In this document: piece by piece, positions 1 to 9,214 of the stretch
Layout: each line of letters begins with the position of its first letter
Numbering within the stretch: the first letter of the stretch is position 1
Assembly: GCF_044904675.1 (NCBI RefSeq)
Contig: NZ_JADIKJ010000015.1
Location: forward strand, 62,001-126,000
Source of the DNA: Dyella_B jejuensis
GTDB lineage: Bacteria > Pseudomonadota > Gammaproteobacteria > Xanthomonadales > Rhodanobacteraceae
Direction of reading: 5' to 3'
DNA: 64,000 bases
The notes under the pieces: generated by a model
Told to the model about the DNA's origin: nothing
Seen by the model: the letters and a program-made list of their open reading frames with translations, nothing else
Databases searched by the model: none
Position numbers and translations under genes: made by a program

Positions 1-166
1 AGACCCGACTCGTAGGTGAGCGTTGCATGGCCGCCGTGCGATAGCGCGCGGCTTGCCTTGGCAGCCAGCCACGAACGCTAACGCGGGCTATGCGATGGTG
101 CGAACAGTCCCTGGAGCATCCGATCGCCACTCGGTCTATGCTGGCCCTACATGCCGAGGGCCAGCC

Positions 167-514
167 ATGCATAGCCGCAACCTGTTGTTGGCATCGATCG
201 CGACGCTAGCGCTCACGGGTTGCGTGGCCCCGGCCGCCAGGCATGCTGACCGAGGCCTGCCCATATCCTGGACGGACTACCGCTGCAGCGACGGGCAAAC
301 CGTGCAGGCGGCTTATCCAGATGCCGATACCGCCTTGATCAAGGTCCATGGTGAAGCGCATACCTTGCATGTCGCCCTGTCCGGCAGCGGCGCCCGCTAT
401 ACCGGTGACGGCTGGCAATGGTGGACCAAGGGCATGCACGACGGGATGCTGGCACCGCTGGCATCCGGCGAAACCATTGCCAGTTCGCCGAGCATCGACT
501 GTCAGGCCCGCTGA
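167..514 (+). CDS. MliC-family lysozyme-inhibitor lipoprotein
   Basis: Predicted outer-membrane or periplasm-facing lipoprotein of 115 aa that would protect peptidoglycan by blocking the active site of c-type lysozymes. The N-terminus is a lipoprotein signal with the lipobox L16-T17-G18-C19. The mature part has the MliC hallmarks seen in this small beta-barrel family: an early YRCSDG, the central SGSGARYTGDG stretch, then WWTKG, and a final Cys that can pair with the first one. I chose the ATG at 167 because the signal peptide starts there; the reading frame is open further upstream but that part looks non-coding. It stands alone, upstream of a small hypothetical gene. Confidence 0.82.
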   Translation: MHSRNLLLASIATLALTGCVAPAARHADRGLPISWTDYRCSDGQTVQAAYPDADTALIKVHGEAHTLHVALSGSGARYTGDGWQWWTKGMHDGMLAPLASGETIASSPSIDCQAR

Positions 515-647
515 TATCACGCGGCTCTAACGAATGGCCATGCCCGTCATCAAGACGTCCGCACATCGCCACGGTAATGACGCATGGGCTTAATCGGCGC
601 GTCATGGCCCAAGCGCATGCTTTCACCATCGGTCAGGAGTATTTCCG

Positions 648-1004
648 ATGGTTCCGCAATACGTGTTTCCCTCTAGCCGCGGCTTGTTCCGCATCGTCCG
701 GCATGGTCATCGCTGGCGCTCGCTGGTCGAGGCAAACGAAGTGGCGCGGCACGATTCCGCGCAACAGGCGTTGGACGCGCTGCGTCAGGCGTGGCCGCGG
801 GCACGCCTGCCCCAGGCATTAGGCGAATGGCGTTACTTGCCCGAGCCGGGCGATCGGGCGCACGCCCGGCTGGCTCGCGCGACCCACGTTTCCAGGATGG
901 CGGGCTTTGATCCCTCCCCGGCCCACGTGCGTCGTTCGCGTCGTTCGCAAGGCCGCACAGGGCGAGGCGTGCCCGAGCATGGTGATCGTTCACCATGGCT
1001 ATAA
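648..1004 (+). CDS. small hypothetical protein, Xanthomonadales-type
   Basis: 118 aa, no function recognised. The ATG at 648 is preceded by a good ribosome binding site (AGGAG, 8 bases upstream), which is the main argument that it is real. The first 85 residues are charged and look like a small globular protein, with a motif around residues 36-50 (HDSAQQALDALRQAW) that suggests a helix. The last 30 residues are Arg-rich and of low complexity, so the true C-terminus may differ or be degraded. It lies convergent to recQ with about 50 bases between the stops. Confidence 0.5.
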   Translation: MVPQYVFPSSRGLFRIVRHGHRWRSLVEANEVARHDSAQQALDALRQAWPRARLPQALGEWRYLPEPGDRAHARLARATHVSRMAGFDPSPAHVRRSRRSQGRTGRGVPEHGDRSPWL

Positions 1005-1055
1005 GAGTGCGGTGGCTGATCCGCCTGTCCGGCTACCTGCTGCCCGCAGGGGAGT

Positions 1056-2894
1056 TCATTCGTTCGCGTTGATCACTTCGAGAAAGTCGCGGCCATAACG
1101 CTTGAGCTTGGCTTCGCCGATACCGCTGATCGATGCAAGGTCTTCTTCGCTTTCCGGCATTGCGCGCAGCATGGCCAGCAGCGTGGCGTCATGGAAGATG
1201 ACGTAGGCGGGCACGCCATGCTGTTTGGCTAGGCGTGCGCGCAAGGCGCGCAGCGCGTCCCACAGCGGCTGCTCGTAGGCTTCGATACCGAGGCTCGCGC
1301 CCGTCACCAGCTGGCTGTCGCGCCGGCGCGATGCGCGGTGTGCCGGTCGTGTTTCTTCGCGCATGTGCACGCTACGCTGGCCGATCAATACGTCGCGACT
1401 GGCTGCCGTAAGGCGCAGGGTGCCGAACCCTTCCGCATCGGTGGCGAGCAGGCCGGCCGCCAGCAACTGCCGGAACACCGAACGCCATTGCTTTTCGTCC
1501 ATGTCCGCGCCAATGCCGAACGTGGTCAGGCGATCGTGGCCAAGCTGGCTCACACGTTCGCCGTCGATACCGCGCAGGATATCGATGACGTGCCCCGAGC
1601 CGAAGCGTTGTCCGCTGCGATACACCGCGGACAAGGCTTTTTGCGCGGGAATGGTGGCATCCCAGGTTTTTGGCGGATGCAGGCAGTTATCGCACTGACC
1701 GCAGGGTCCGTGGTAAGCCTCGCCGAATGCGGCGAGCAGCAGCTCGCGGCGGCACTGCGTAGCTTCCGCGTAGGAAAGGAGTAGATCCAGTTTCGAGCGT
1801 TCGATGCGCTTGCGATCATCACCGGATTCGGATTGCGCGATCATCTGGCTCATCGTCACCACGTCGGACAGGCCGTAGACCATCCACGCATCGGCCGGCA
1901 AGCCGTCACGTCCCCCGCGGCCGGTCTCCTGGTAATAGCCTTCCATGCTGCGCGGCAGGTCCAGATGCGCCACGAAACGCACATCCGGCTTGTCGATGCC
2001 CATGCCGAACGCGACCGTCGCCACCATCACCACGCCATCCTCGCGCAGGAAGCGCTGCTGGTTCGCGGCCCGTGTCGCGGCATCGAGGCCGGCGTGATAA
2101 GGCAACGCCTCGATGCCCGCCTCGGCCAGCCACGCCGCCGTTTCATCCACCTTGCGCCGGCTGAGGCAATAAACGATGCCGGCATCGCCGCGATGCCCAT
2201 CAAGAAAGCCAAGCAACTGGCTGCGCGGGTTGTGGCGTAATGCAACGACGTAGCGAAGGTTGGGCCGGTCGAAACTGGACACGAACCGTTGCGCGTCCTG
2301 CAAGGCCAGCCGCTCGACGATTTCCTCGCGCGTGCGCGGATCGGCGGTGGCGGTAAGCGCGATGCGCGGCACCTGCGCGAAGCGTTGGTGCAGGATCGTC
2401 AGCTCACGGTATTCCGGCCGGAAATCATGTCCCCATTGGGACACGCAATGCGCTTCGTCGATGGCGAACAACGCCACTTCGGTCCGCTCGAGTAATTCGA
2501 GGAAACGCGCGGTGAGCAAACGTTCCGGCGCCACGTAGAGCAGGTTCAGTTCGCCGGCCAGCAGCTGGCGTTCGACCTCGCGCTGTTGCTGGGCGTCGAG
2601 GCTGGAATTGAGGTAGGCCGCGGATACGCCGGCCTCGCGCAAGGCATCGACCTGATCCTGCATCAAGGCGATCAGCGGCGACACCACGATCCCCGTGCCC
2701 TGCCGCAACAGGGCGGGAATCTGGTAGCACAGCGATTTGCCGCCGCCGGTGGGCATCAGCACCAGCGCATCGCCGCCGTCGGCGACGTGCTCGACGATGG
2801 CTTGCTGCGGACCGCGGAAACTGGCGTAACCGAAAACGCTCTGGAGAATATCGAGGGGACTGGCAGGCATCGGCGAAAGGCTAGCGTGGCTCAC
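1056..2894 (-). CDS. recQ: ATP-dependent DNA helicase RecQ
   Basis: 3'-5' superfamily 2 DNA helicase used in recombinational repair and replication-fork restart. Residue 49-54 TGGGKS is the Walker A motif, DEAH is at 146-149, and the arginine-rich motif VI (QETGRGGRD) is near 322-330. The RecQ zinc-binding domain keeps its four cysteines (C381, C398, C401, C404), followed by the winged helix and a C-terminal HRDC domain that fills the last 80 residues. At 612 aa it has the normal length for a proteobacterial RecQ. The longest start is a GTG at 2894; an ATG at 2870 (giving MPASPLDIL) is equally possible because neither has a clear ribosome binding site. Confidence 0.97.
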   Translation of the reverse strand: MSHASLSPMPASPLDILQSVFGYASFRGPQQAIVEHVADGGDALVLMPTGGGKSLCYQIPALLRQGTGIVVSPLIALMQDQVDALREAGVSAAYLNSSLDAQQQREVERQLLAGELNLLYVAPERLLTARFLELLERTEVALFAIDEAHCVSQWGHDFRPEYRELTILHQRFAQVPRIALTATADPRTREEIVERLALQDAQRFVSSFDRPNLRYVVALRHNPRSQLLGFLDGHRGDAGIVYCLSRRKVDETAAWLAEAGIEALPYHAGLDAATRAANQQRFLREDGVVMVATVAFGMGIDKPDVRFVAHLDLPRSMEGYYQETGRGGRDGLPADAWMVYGLSDVVTMSQMIAQSESGDDRKRIERSKLDLLLSYAEATQCRRELLLAAFGEAYHGPCGQCDNCLHPPKTWDATIPAQKALSAVYRSGQRFGSGHVIDILRGIDGERVSQLGHDRLTTFGIGADMDEKQWRSVFRQLLAAGLLATDAEGFGTLRLTAASRDVLIGQRSVHMREETRPAHRASRRRDSQLVTGASLGIEAYEQPLWDALRALRARLAKQHGVPAYVIFHDATLLAMLRAMPESEEDLASISGIGEAKLKRYGRDFLEVINANE

Positions 2895-3017
2895 GGGAAA
2901 CGGAAAGAAACAAACAGTGACACCAGATATTCAAATCCATGCAAATGCATCAACCGGCGACCTCAGCGGAAAATTGTAGGCATCGACCACTACGCCATTG
3001 CGCGCCTGCCGCGGGGT

Positions 3018-3353
3018 TCATTCCCATCCCCACACGGCCCGATCCACATCCGCGTCCAAGCCAAACCGCGACAGCGGCACGCGCCCATTCTTCACTTCGA
3101 CACCTTCGGCACGCAGCCGCCGGCATTGCTCGCGGAAGCCGCGGCTGCCAGGCGGCATGGCGATATGGCCGCTCGAACGCAGTACCCGGTACCAGGGCAG
3201 CACCATGCCATCGGGCACCTCGCCCAGCAGCCGCCCCACCAGGCGGGCACGACCCGGCAAGCCGGCCCGCGCGGCAATCGCGCCGTAACTGGCGACGCGC
3301 CCGGCTGGAATGGCGGCGATCGCCGCGAAGACTCGCAAATATTCCTCTTTCAT
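3018..3353 (-). CDS. alkyltransferase-like protein (ATL), MGMT fold without the active cysteine
   Basis: 111 aa, the DNA-binding domain of the O6-alkylguanine-DNA alkyltransferase family. The family active-site motif PCHR is replaced by PWYRV at residues 53-57, so the acceptor cysteine is a tryptophan (W54). Such proteins are known to bind O6-alkylguanine lesions without removing the alkyl group and to hand them to nucleotide excision repair. The recognition helix region (GLPGRARLVGRLL, about 31-43) is kept. The start at 3353 has an AAGGTG ribosome binding site. It follows recQ on the same strand, divergent from the next gene. Confidence 0.88.
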   Translation of the reverse strand: MKEEYLRVFAAIAAIPAGRVASYGAIAARAGLPGRARLVGRLLGEVPDGMVLPWYRVLRSSGHIAMPPGSRGFREQCRRLRAEGVEVKNGRVPLSRFGLDADVDRAVWGWE

Positions 3354-3416
3354 GGTGCACCTTCACCAAGCTCGTGGCAGAGTACCAGCCATCCGTCTTC
3401 CCTTTGGGACAGCCGC

Positions 3417-3821
3417 ATGCATCACTTCGAAGCCGTGCGTTCGCTGATCGGCAGCCTGCATACCCTGCGGCAGAACGATCCCTATCTGATCAGCTTCGAT
3501 CTGGCGCTTCCGCATGGCCGCCACCAGGGCATCTACCTGGCCGAACTGGAAGATGAGCACGGACACCGCTACCTGCGCATTTCCACGCCGATCGGCCCGC
3601 TCTCCGGCACCGATCCCAAGCGCTGCCTGCGCTTCAACTGGGAACAACGCAACGGCTTCCTGGCCGTGACCGACCTGGATGGCTCGCCCTACCTGCACCT
3701 GTGCGAGAACCGGCCCTATGAACTGCTCGACCAGCAGGAGCTGCGCCGGCTCATCGGCGAGTTGGGCAGCCTTGGCGACCAGTTGGAGCAGGTGATCGTG
3801 AACGGCGGCGACAGCTTCTAG
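3417..3821 (+). CDS. conserved hypothetical protein, 134 aa
   Basis: A soluble acidic protein with no signal peptide and no membrane segment. I do not recognise the family. The sequence alternates beta-strand-like stretches (YLISFDLALP, YLRISTPIG, FLAVTDLDG) with a C-terminal helix-rich part (LDQQELRRLIGELGSLGDQLEQ), a pattern also seen in type III secretion chaperone-like folds, but this is only a resemblance. The ATG at 3417 fits the divergent promoter gap of 63 bases to the alkyltransferase-like gene; the frame stays open upstream but runs into that gene's opposite strand. Confidence 0.72.
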   Translation: MHHFEAVRSLIGSLHTLRQNDPYLISFDLALPHGRHQGIYLAELEDEHGHRYLRISTPIGPLSGTDPKRCLRFNWEQRNGFLAVTDLDGSPYLHLCENRPYELLDQQELRRLIGELGSLGDQLEQVIVNGGDSF

Positions 3822-3862
3822 GGGCGGGCCACCCTATTCGCGTGGCTCGCGCCGATCCATGA

Positions 3863-4987
3863 TTAGCCAAACTGCCGGGCCAGGTACACGAACGCGCAGG
3901 CGACCAGCGCCGTCACCGGCAGCGTGAGAATCCACGCCCAGACCATGCGCTCCACCACCGACCAGCGGATGGCATTGAAGCGCTTGGCCGCGCCCACGCC
4001 CATGATCGACGACGACACCACGTGCGTGGTCGACACCGGCAGGCCAAAAGCCGACGCGCCGAGGATCACCAGCGCCGAGCTGCCTTCGGCCGCAAAACCG
4101 TTGATCGGATGCAGCTTCACCATTTTGTGGCCGAGCGTCTTGATGATGCGCCAGCCGCCGCCGGCGGTACCTCCGGCCATGGTAAGCGCGCACACCACGG
4201 CCACCCATGACGGCACCGCGAAACCGCCGTGGGTCGATTCATGGATGCGCAGGAACGACAGCCATGCGGGCAAGCTGTCGAACTGCCCTGCCGCCGTCGC
4301 GCTGGCCAGCGCCAGCGCGATGATGCCCATGCTTTTCTGCGCATCGTTCATGCCGTGCGCCAGCCCCATCGCACTGGCCGACAGAATCTGCGCCTTGCCA
4401 AAAAAACTGTTCACGAACGGCGTGCGGCCGAGGTAACGCAGGAAGCTGCTGCGGCTGGCGAACCAGGCCAACAGCGCGTAGAGGCCGCCCATCAACAGAA
4501 AGCCGAGTACGAAACCCATCACTGGCGACACCACCATCGGCAGTACCACCTTGGGCAATACGCCCTTGCCTTCCCACCAATGCACGCCGCCCTGGGCCCA
4601 GATCACCGCCCCGAACCGCCCGCCGGATTCGGCGATGGCCGCGCCCACCAATGCGCCGACCAGCGCATGGCTGGAGCTGGATGGCAGGCCCAGCCACCAG
4701 GTAATCAGGTTCCACACGATAGCGGCCAGCAGGGCGCAGACCAGCAATTGCGGACCCGCGTCGACCACGCCGGTGTTGACGATACCCGCGGCGATGGTGG
4801 CCGCTACCGCAGTACCCCACAACGCGCCGATCATGTTCGTCACGGCGGCCAGCAGCACCGCCTGCCCCGGCGAAAGCACCTTGGTGGCGACCACGGTGGC
4901 AATCGAGTTGGCGGTGTCGTGAAAGCCGTTGATATAGGTGAAGACGAGTGCGATCAACACCACCACGGCGACCAGGCCAAGGCTCAT
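3863..4987 (-). CDS. pit: PiT-family low-affinity inorganic phosphate transporter
   Basis: Inner-membrane metal-phosphate symporter driven by the proton gradient, 374 aa, rich in membrane helices. Both copies of the PiT signature are visible: GFHDTANS at residues 21-28 and AHGMNDAQKSMG in the second half, showing the inverted-repeat architecture of the family. The start chosen is MSLGLV at 4987; the open frame upstream lacks membrane-protein character. It follows a DUF47 (PhoU-like) gene on the same strand with a 165-base gap, the usual pairing for regulated phosphate uptake. Confidence 0.95.
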   Translation of the reverse strand: MSLGLVAVVVLIALVFTYINGFHDTANSIATVVATKVLSPGQAVLLAAVTNMIGALWGTAVAATIAAGIVNTGVVDAGPQLLVCALLAAIVWNLITWWLGLPSSSSHALVGALVGAAIAESGGRFGAVIWAQGGVHWWEGKGVLPKVVLPMVVSPVMGFVLGFLLMGGLYALLAWFASRSSFLRYLGRTPFVNSFFGKAQILSASAMGLAHGMNDAQKSMGIIALALASATAAGQFDSLPAWLSFLRIHESTHGGFAVPSWVAVVCALTMAGGTAGGGWRIIKTLGHKMVKLHPINGFAAEGSSALVILGASAFGLPVSTTHVVSSSIMGVGAAKRFNAIRWSVVERMVWAWILTLPVTALVACAFVYLARQFG

Positions 4988-5152
4988 GCGCGCGCTCCAA
5001 CGACCCGTTCGCAGCGCCTGTGCGGGCCGCATGGCGTTTGCCTGGGCCGCATGCCTGGAGCAAGCGCGTATTCCAGGCGCGGTGCATGCGGCTGTCGCGG
5101 GCAGGCTTCCGGCGCATGCCATGCATGAAGGAGAGCGTGCAAGGCGTGCTCC

Positions 5153-5782
5153 TCAGGAATTCTTCAACACAATGGAATAGACGATGTTGCCGACGTCGCG
5201 GCATTTGTCGATGGCCTTCTCGATCAGCTCGAACAAGTCCTTCGCCAGCATCGCGCGCATCGCATCGTCACTCTCAAGGTAGAGCGTGCGGTAAGGCGCC
5301 AGCAGCATGCGGTCGCCTTCCGACTCCAGCGTCTGCAGGCGATCCTGCAGCTTCTTCAGCGGATCGATGCGCAGGCCGTGGCGCAGTTCACCGATCATCT
5401 GCACCACCACTTCGGTAGAGCGCGCCAGCACCAGCGCCCGCTGGCCGAAATCCACGCCAGCCAGCCGGGCGGCAACGATCTCGTAGCGCTCGGCGAATTT
5501 CTCCACGCTCTTGGGAATCTTGTAGAGCGCGGTATTGAGAGCCTCGATATCCTCGCGATCCAGCGCGGTGACGAAAGTGTTCACCAGCTCCTCGCTGATC
5601 TGCGCCGCCAGCGCCTTTTCCCGCGCCCGGGCGCGCGAGAACGCCGCCATGACGGGCGCGTGGTCGGCCTGGGTCACCAGCTCATGCAGGGCCTTGGCGC
5701 TTTCGTGGGCCGCTTCGGCACTCTGTTCGAGCAGGCCGTAGAACTTGTCGCCTTTGCCGAAAATTGTCTGGAGTGAAAACAT
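5153..5782 (-). CDS. DUF47 / PhoU-like regulator of phosphate transport
   Basis: 209 aa, all-alpha protein of the DUF47 family (TIGR00153 type), which resembles PhoU and is nearly always encoded next to a PiT transporter. The N-terminus MFSLQTIFGKGDKFYGLLEQ and the C-terminal KAIDKCRDVGNIVYSIVLKNS are typical. It is thought to modulate the adjacent Pit protein; the molecular activity is not settled. Gene order DUF47 then pit suggests co-transcription from the 226-base divergent region shared with the CBS-domain gene at 6009. Confidence 0.92.
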   Translation of the reverse strand: MFSLQTIFGKGDKFYGLLEQSAEAAHESAKALHELVTQADHAPVMAAFSRARAREKALAAQISEELVNTFVTALDREDIEALNTALYKIPKSVEKFAERYEIVAARLAGVDFGQRALVLARSTEVVVQMIGELRHGLRIDPLKKLQDRLQTLESEGDRMLLAPYRTLYLESDDAMRAMLAKDLFELIEKAIDKCRDVGNIVYSIVLKNS

Positions 5783-6008
5783 GCAGGAAGGACCTGGGCA
5801 GCGCGGGAGGGGCAAACGTGCCGCGCATGTTACAGGACGGCCGGAGCCAGGGACGAGAGGCCAGCCGCCGCGCCGCAGGGGACCCACGGGCAAACCCGGC
5901 CCACCGCGCCACGCCGGGCGTCGCCCCGCGCTGCAGCGGGCGCCTCGCCTCGCAGCCCCCGGTGTGTCTTACACTGATTGGCATGTCACGACCAACCGCC
6001 CCGTCGCG

Positions 6009-7328
6009 ATGCTGACCACGATCGCGCTCGTTGTTGTCCTCGCCCTCTGCAACGGCTTCTTCGCGCTCTCCGAAATGGCGCTGGTTGCCTCGCGCAAGAG
6101 CCGGCTCAAGCAGATGGCCCGCACCAGCCGTCGCGCGCAGATCGCGCTGCGCCATGCGGAGGCGCCGGAGCATTTCCTCTCGACCGTGCAGGTCGGCATT
6201 ACGCTGGTGATGCTGATTACCGGCGCGGTAGCCGGCGATGCCGTGGGTTCGCGCATCGCCGACCTGCTGCACAATGGCAGCGTGTCCTGGCTTATCCCCT
6301 ATACCCGGATCATCGGTATTGTGCTGGGCTTCGCCGTGATTTCCTTCATCCAGATCGTGATCGGCGAACTGGTGCCCAAGCGATTGGCGCTGTCCGCGCC
6401 GGAGAAGGTTTCTACGGTTGTCGGCATGCCGATGCTGGTGCTGTCGCGCGCCACCGCGCCGTTCGTATGGATGCTCAACCGCTCCAGCAGCGCGCTGCTG
6501 AAAGTACTGCGCGTGAAGGATCGCGGCGAAAGCGCCGCCACGGAAGAGGAAATCCGCCTGCTGGTGGCCGAAAGCACCGAGCAAGGTGTGCTCGATGCGG
6601 ACGAGCAGGCCATGGTGAACCGCGTGCTGCGTCTGGGCGACCGCACGGTGGATAGCGTGATGACCCCGCGCACACGTATCGCGTGGCTCGACATGAACGC
6701 TCCGCTAGAAGAAAACCTGGAGATATTGCGGCAAACCTCCTACTCGCGTTATCCGGTCTACCGTGGCGATGAAAGCGATATCGTCGGCGTAATGGAAGTA
6801 AAGACCTTGCTCGGCAGCATGACGCTTGGCAAGCCGGAACTGTTCCGTACCCTGGCCAAGCCGCTGTACGTGCCCGCTACCGCGCGCGCGCTCGACCTGC
6901 TCGAAGAATTCCGCGACGCGGAAACGCCGATGGCGCTGGTGGTGGACGAGTACGGCGACATCGACGGCATCGTCACCCTCAACGATCTGTTGGCGGCGGT
7001 GGTGGGCGCCAGCCAGCTCGGCCACGGCGGCGAGGAAAGCCAGCCGATCGTGCAGCGCGCGGATGGCAGCTGGCTGGTGGACGGCGCGATTTCTACCGAC
7101 GACCTGCGCGAACTGCTGCAGCTGGACCATTTGCCGGGCGAACAGGAACACGAATTTCGCACCGCGGCAGGCATGGTGATGGCGGCGCTGGGCCGCATTC
7201 CGCAAACCGGCGAAGTCTTTGCCTGGCGCGGCATCCGCTTCGAAGTAGTGGACCTGGACGGTGCTCGCATCGACAAACTGCTGGTGACGCCGGCACCGCG
7301 CATCAACGTGGCCGACGACGAACAATAG
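6009..7328 (+). CDS. CNNM/CorC-type membrane protein (DUF21-CBS-CorC_HlyC), hemolysin family
   Basis: 439 aa. The first 140 residues form the DUF21 membrane domain with about four helices (first at residues 1-20, LTTIALVVVLALCNGFFALSE). A tandem CBS pair follows (about 200-330, with DSVMTPRTRIAWLD opening the first), and the last 85 residues are the CorC_HlyC/transporter-associated domain. Members have been linked to magnesium or cobalt efflux; the older name hemolysin is historical. The start is the ATG of MLTTIAL, divergent from the DUF47 gene. Confidence 0.93.
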   Translation: MLTTIALVVVLALCNGFFALSEMALVASRKSRLKQMARTSRRAQIALRHAEAPEHFLSTVQVGITLVMLITGAVAGDAVGSRIADLLHNGSVSWLIPYTRIIGIVLGFAVISFIQIVIGELVPKRLALSAPEKVSTVVGMPMLVLSRATAPFVWMLNRSSSALLKVLRVKDRGESAATEEEIRLLVAESTEQGVLDADEQAMVNRVLRLGDRTVDSVMTPRTRIAWLDMNAPLEENLEILRQTSYSRYPVYRGDESDIVGVMEVKTLLGSMTLGKPELFRTLAKPLYVPATARALDLLEEFRDAETPMALVVDEYGDIDGIVTLNDLLAAVVGASQLGHGGEESQPIVQRADGSWLVDGAISTDDLRELLQLDHLPGEQEHEFRTAAGMVMAALGRIPQTGEVFAWRGIRFEVVDLDGARIDKLLVTPAPRINVADDEQ

Positions 7329-7391
7329 CGGGCAGCAGCGCGGAAGGCAGCGGGCGCCATGCGGCCGGCAGCCGGACGCGCGCGGGCCAGG

Positions 7392-8147
7392 CTATTTTTT
7401 TCCGGCGGCCAGGCGCGCCATCCGCTGCGCATCGGCAAAGATACCGTGCAGCATGCGCAGTTCGCGCTCATCCATCTGCGCGCGCTGGAACAGCTTGCGC
7501 AAGCGCAGCATGATGGTGGTCGGCGCGCGCCCCTTGTGGAAGTCGATATCGTCCAGCATCTGCGCCAGGTGTTCGTAGAAACGCTCCATCTGCGCCGCAT
7601 CCGCCGGCGGCTCGTCATGCAGCGACGGCGGGGCCGTCGCGCGCTCGCCGAGCGAAGCCATGCGCAGTTCGTAGGCCATCACCTGGACCGCCTGCGACAG
7701 GTTGAGCGAGCTGAAATCGTCCACGCTGGGAATGCGCACCATCGCGTGGCAGCGCGCCAGCTCCTCGTTCTCCAGGCCGGTGCGTTCGTTGCCGAACACC
7801 AGCGCCACCTGTCCGCCGCGTTCGGCCGCGGCAAGCGCCTGGATGGCCGCCTCGCGCGGCGTCAGCTCGGGCAGGTTCACGCCGCGGCGGCGCGCCGACA
7901 GGCCCAGGGCGAGGCTGCTTCCTGCTAGCGCATCCACCAGTCCCGGATGGACCCCGGCGCCATCCAGTACAGCGTCCGCGCCCGCCGCCAGGGCGGAGGC
8001 CTCCCGGTCCGGAAAGCGATGCGGCAGGACCAGTTCCATGCGGGTGAAGCCCATGGTCCGCATGGCCCGCGCCGCGCTGCCGATATTGCCTGGATGGGAG
8101 GTGCGCACGAGCACGAAGCGCAAACGATGGGGAAGGTCGTCGATCAT
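7392..8147 (-). CDS. trmJ: tRNA (cytidine/uridine-2'-O-)-methyltransferase TrmJ
   Basis: SPOUT-fold methyltransferase that modifies position 32 in the anticodon loop of several tRNAs. The 251-aa protein shows the AdoMet-binding knot motifs SHPGNIGSAARAM (residues 17-29), VFGNERTGL and the IPS-x(5)-SSLNLSQAV stretch. The C-terminal extension after residue 165, ending in a helix-rich tail, matches TrmJ rather than shorter SpoU proteins. The start MIDDL at 8147 gives the family N-terminus. It is divergent from suhB, as is common in Xanthomonadales. Confidence 0.94.
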   Translation of the reverse strand: MIDDLPHRLRFVLVRTSHPGNIGSAARAMRTMGFTRMELVLPHRFPDREASALAAGADAVLDGAGVHPGLVDALAGSSLALGLSARRRGVNLPELTPREAAIQALAAAERGGQVALVFGNERTGLENEELARCHAMVRIPSVDDFSSLNLSQAVQVMAYELRMASLGERATAPPSLHDEPPADAAQMERFYEHLAQMLDDIDFHKGRAPTTIMLRLRKLFQRAQMDERELRMLHGIFADAQRMARLAAGKK

Positions 8148-8349
8148 GCCTGGGCGCGCGCCGTGCGTAGGAGGGTGGCAAGGATAGTGGGAGGAAGCAC
8201 CAGCGGCGAGCGGCGCAACCGCGCAAGCTTGCGATTCCGGTGCCGCCATCGGCTTGCATCCGCCCTGCCCGCGCCCGGCCGCTCGCCCCTCCCACCCCGC
8301 TCTGTTAACATTCCCGGCCGCTAACCCGTTCTTTTGCCAAGCCAAAGCC

Positions 8350-9153
8350 ATGACCAGACCCGCCGTCAACGTCGCGGTACGCGCCGCGCGCTCCGCCGGT
8401 AACGTGATCCTGCGTTACATGAACCGCATCGAGGGCCTCAACGTTGTTGAAAAACAGCGCATGGACTTTGCGTCCGAGGTCGACCGGCTGGCCGAGGCGG
8501 AAATCGTCAAGGAACTGCGTCGCGCCTATCCCACCCATGCCATCCTCGCCGAGGAAAGCGGCGCCACCGGCAAGGGGCCGCTGGTATGGGTGATCGATCC
8601 GCTGGATGGCACCCATAACTATCTGCGCGGTATCCCGCACTTCAGCGTTTCCATTGCCCTGCTCGACAAGGGCGAACCGGTCTATGCGGTGGTATTCGAT
8701 CCACTGCGCGATGAATTGTTCACCGCCAGCAAGGGCGACGGCGCATATCTCAACGATCGCCGCATCCGCGTCGGCAAGCGCGAAAACCTCAACGGCGCCA
8801 TGATCGCCACCGGCTTTCCCTATCGCCAACGCGCTCATCTGGATTCGCAGCTGGCGATGACCCGCGCCCTGCTGACACAGGCCGAGGATATCCGCCGCTC
8901 CGGCTCCGCCGCCCTGGACCTGGCCTACACCGCGGCCGGCCGCTACGACGGTTTCTTCGAGATCGGCCTCAAGCCGTGGGATATGGCGGCCGGCGTATTG
9001 CTGGTGCGCGAAGCGGGCGGCCAGTACGGCGATTTCGCCGGTCGCGACGGTATTCCCGAAAGCGGCAACATCGTTGCCGGCAACCTGCATGTGGTGAAGG
9101 CAATGGTGGAAACGATCGGCGCCCACGCCACCCCGGCGCTGCTCAGGGCATAA
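8350..9153 (+). CDS. suhB: inositol-1-monophosphatase SuhB
   Basis: Mg-dependent inositol monophosphatase, 267 aa, which in E. coli also acts in rRNA antitermination complexes. The metal site is complete: EES at residues 68-70, IDPLDGT at 82-88, and the second signature KPWDMAAGVLLVREAGG in the C-terminal third. The start MTRPAVNVAVRAAR is the usual SuhB N-terminus. Its transcript probably ends at the strong hairpin about 20 bases after the stop. Confidence 0.96.
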   Translation: MTRPAVNVAVRAARSAGNVILRYMNRIEGLNVVEKQRMDFASEVDRLAEAEIVKELRRAYPTHAILAEESGATGKGPLVWVIDPLDGTHNYLRGIPHFSVSIALLDKGEPVYAVVFDPLRDELFTASKGDGAYLNDRRIRVGKRENLNGAMIATGFPYRQRAHLDSQLAMTRALLTQAEDIRRSGSAALDLAYTAAGRYDGFFEIGLKPWDMAAGVLLVREAGGQYGDFAGRDGIPESGNIVAGNLHVVKAMVETIGAHATPALLRA

Positions 9154-9170
9154 CTGGGCCGTAACCAAAA

Positions 9171-9194
9171 AAAGCGCCCTCGGGCGCTTTCTGT
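9171..9194. terminator. bidirectional intrinsic terminator after suhB
   Basis: A-run, stem AAAGCGCC/GGCGCTTT with a 4-base loop, then a T-rich tail. It lies between the convergent suhB and VOC genes and can serve both strands. Confidence 0.85.
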
Positions 9195-9214
9195 CATTTG
9201 GCACGGATGCATTT

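Noticed and set aside
2586..3416. Long upstream extension of the hypothetical gene at 3417-3821
   Set aside because: It would run antisense through recQ and the alkyltransferase-like gene; composition is non-protein-like until MHHFEAV.
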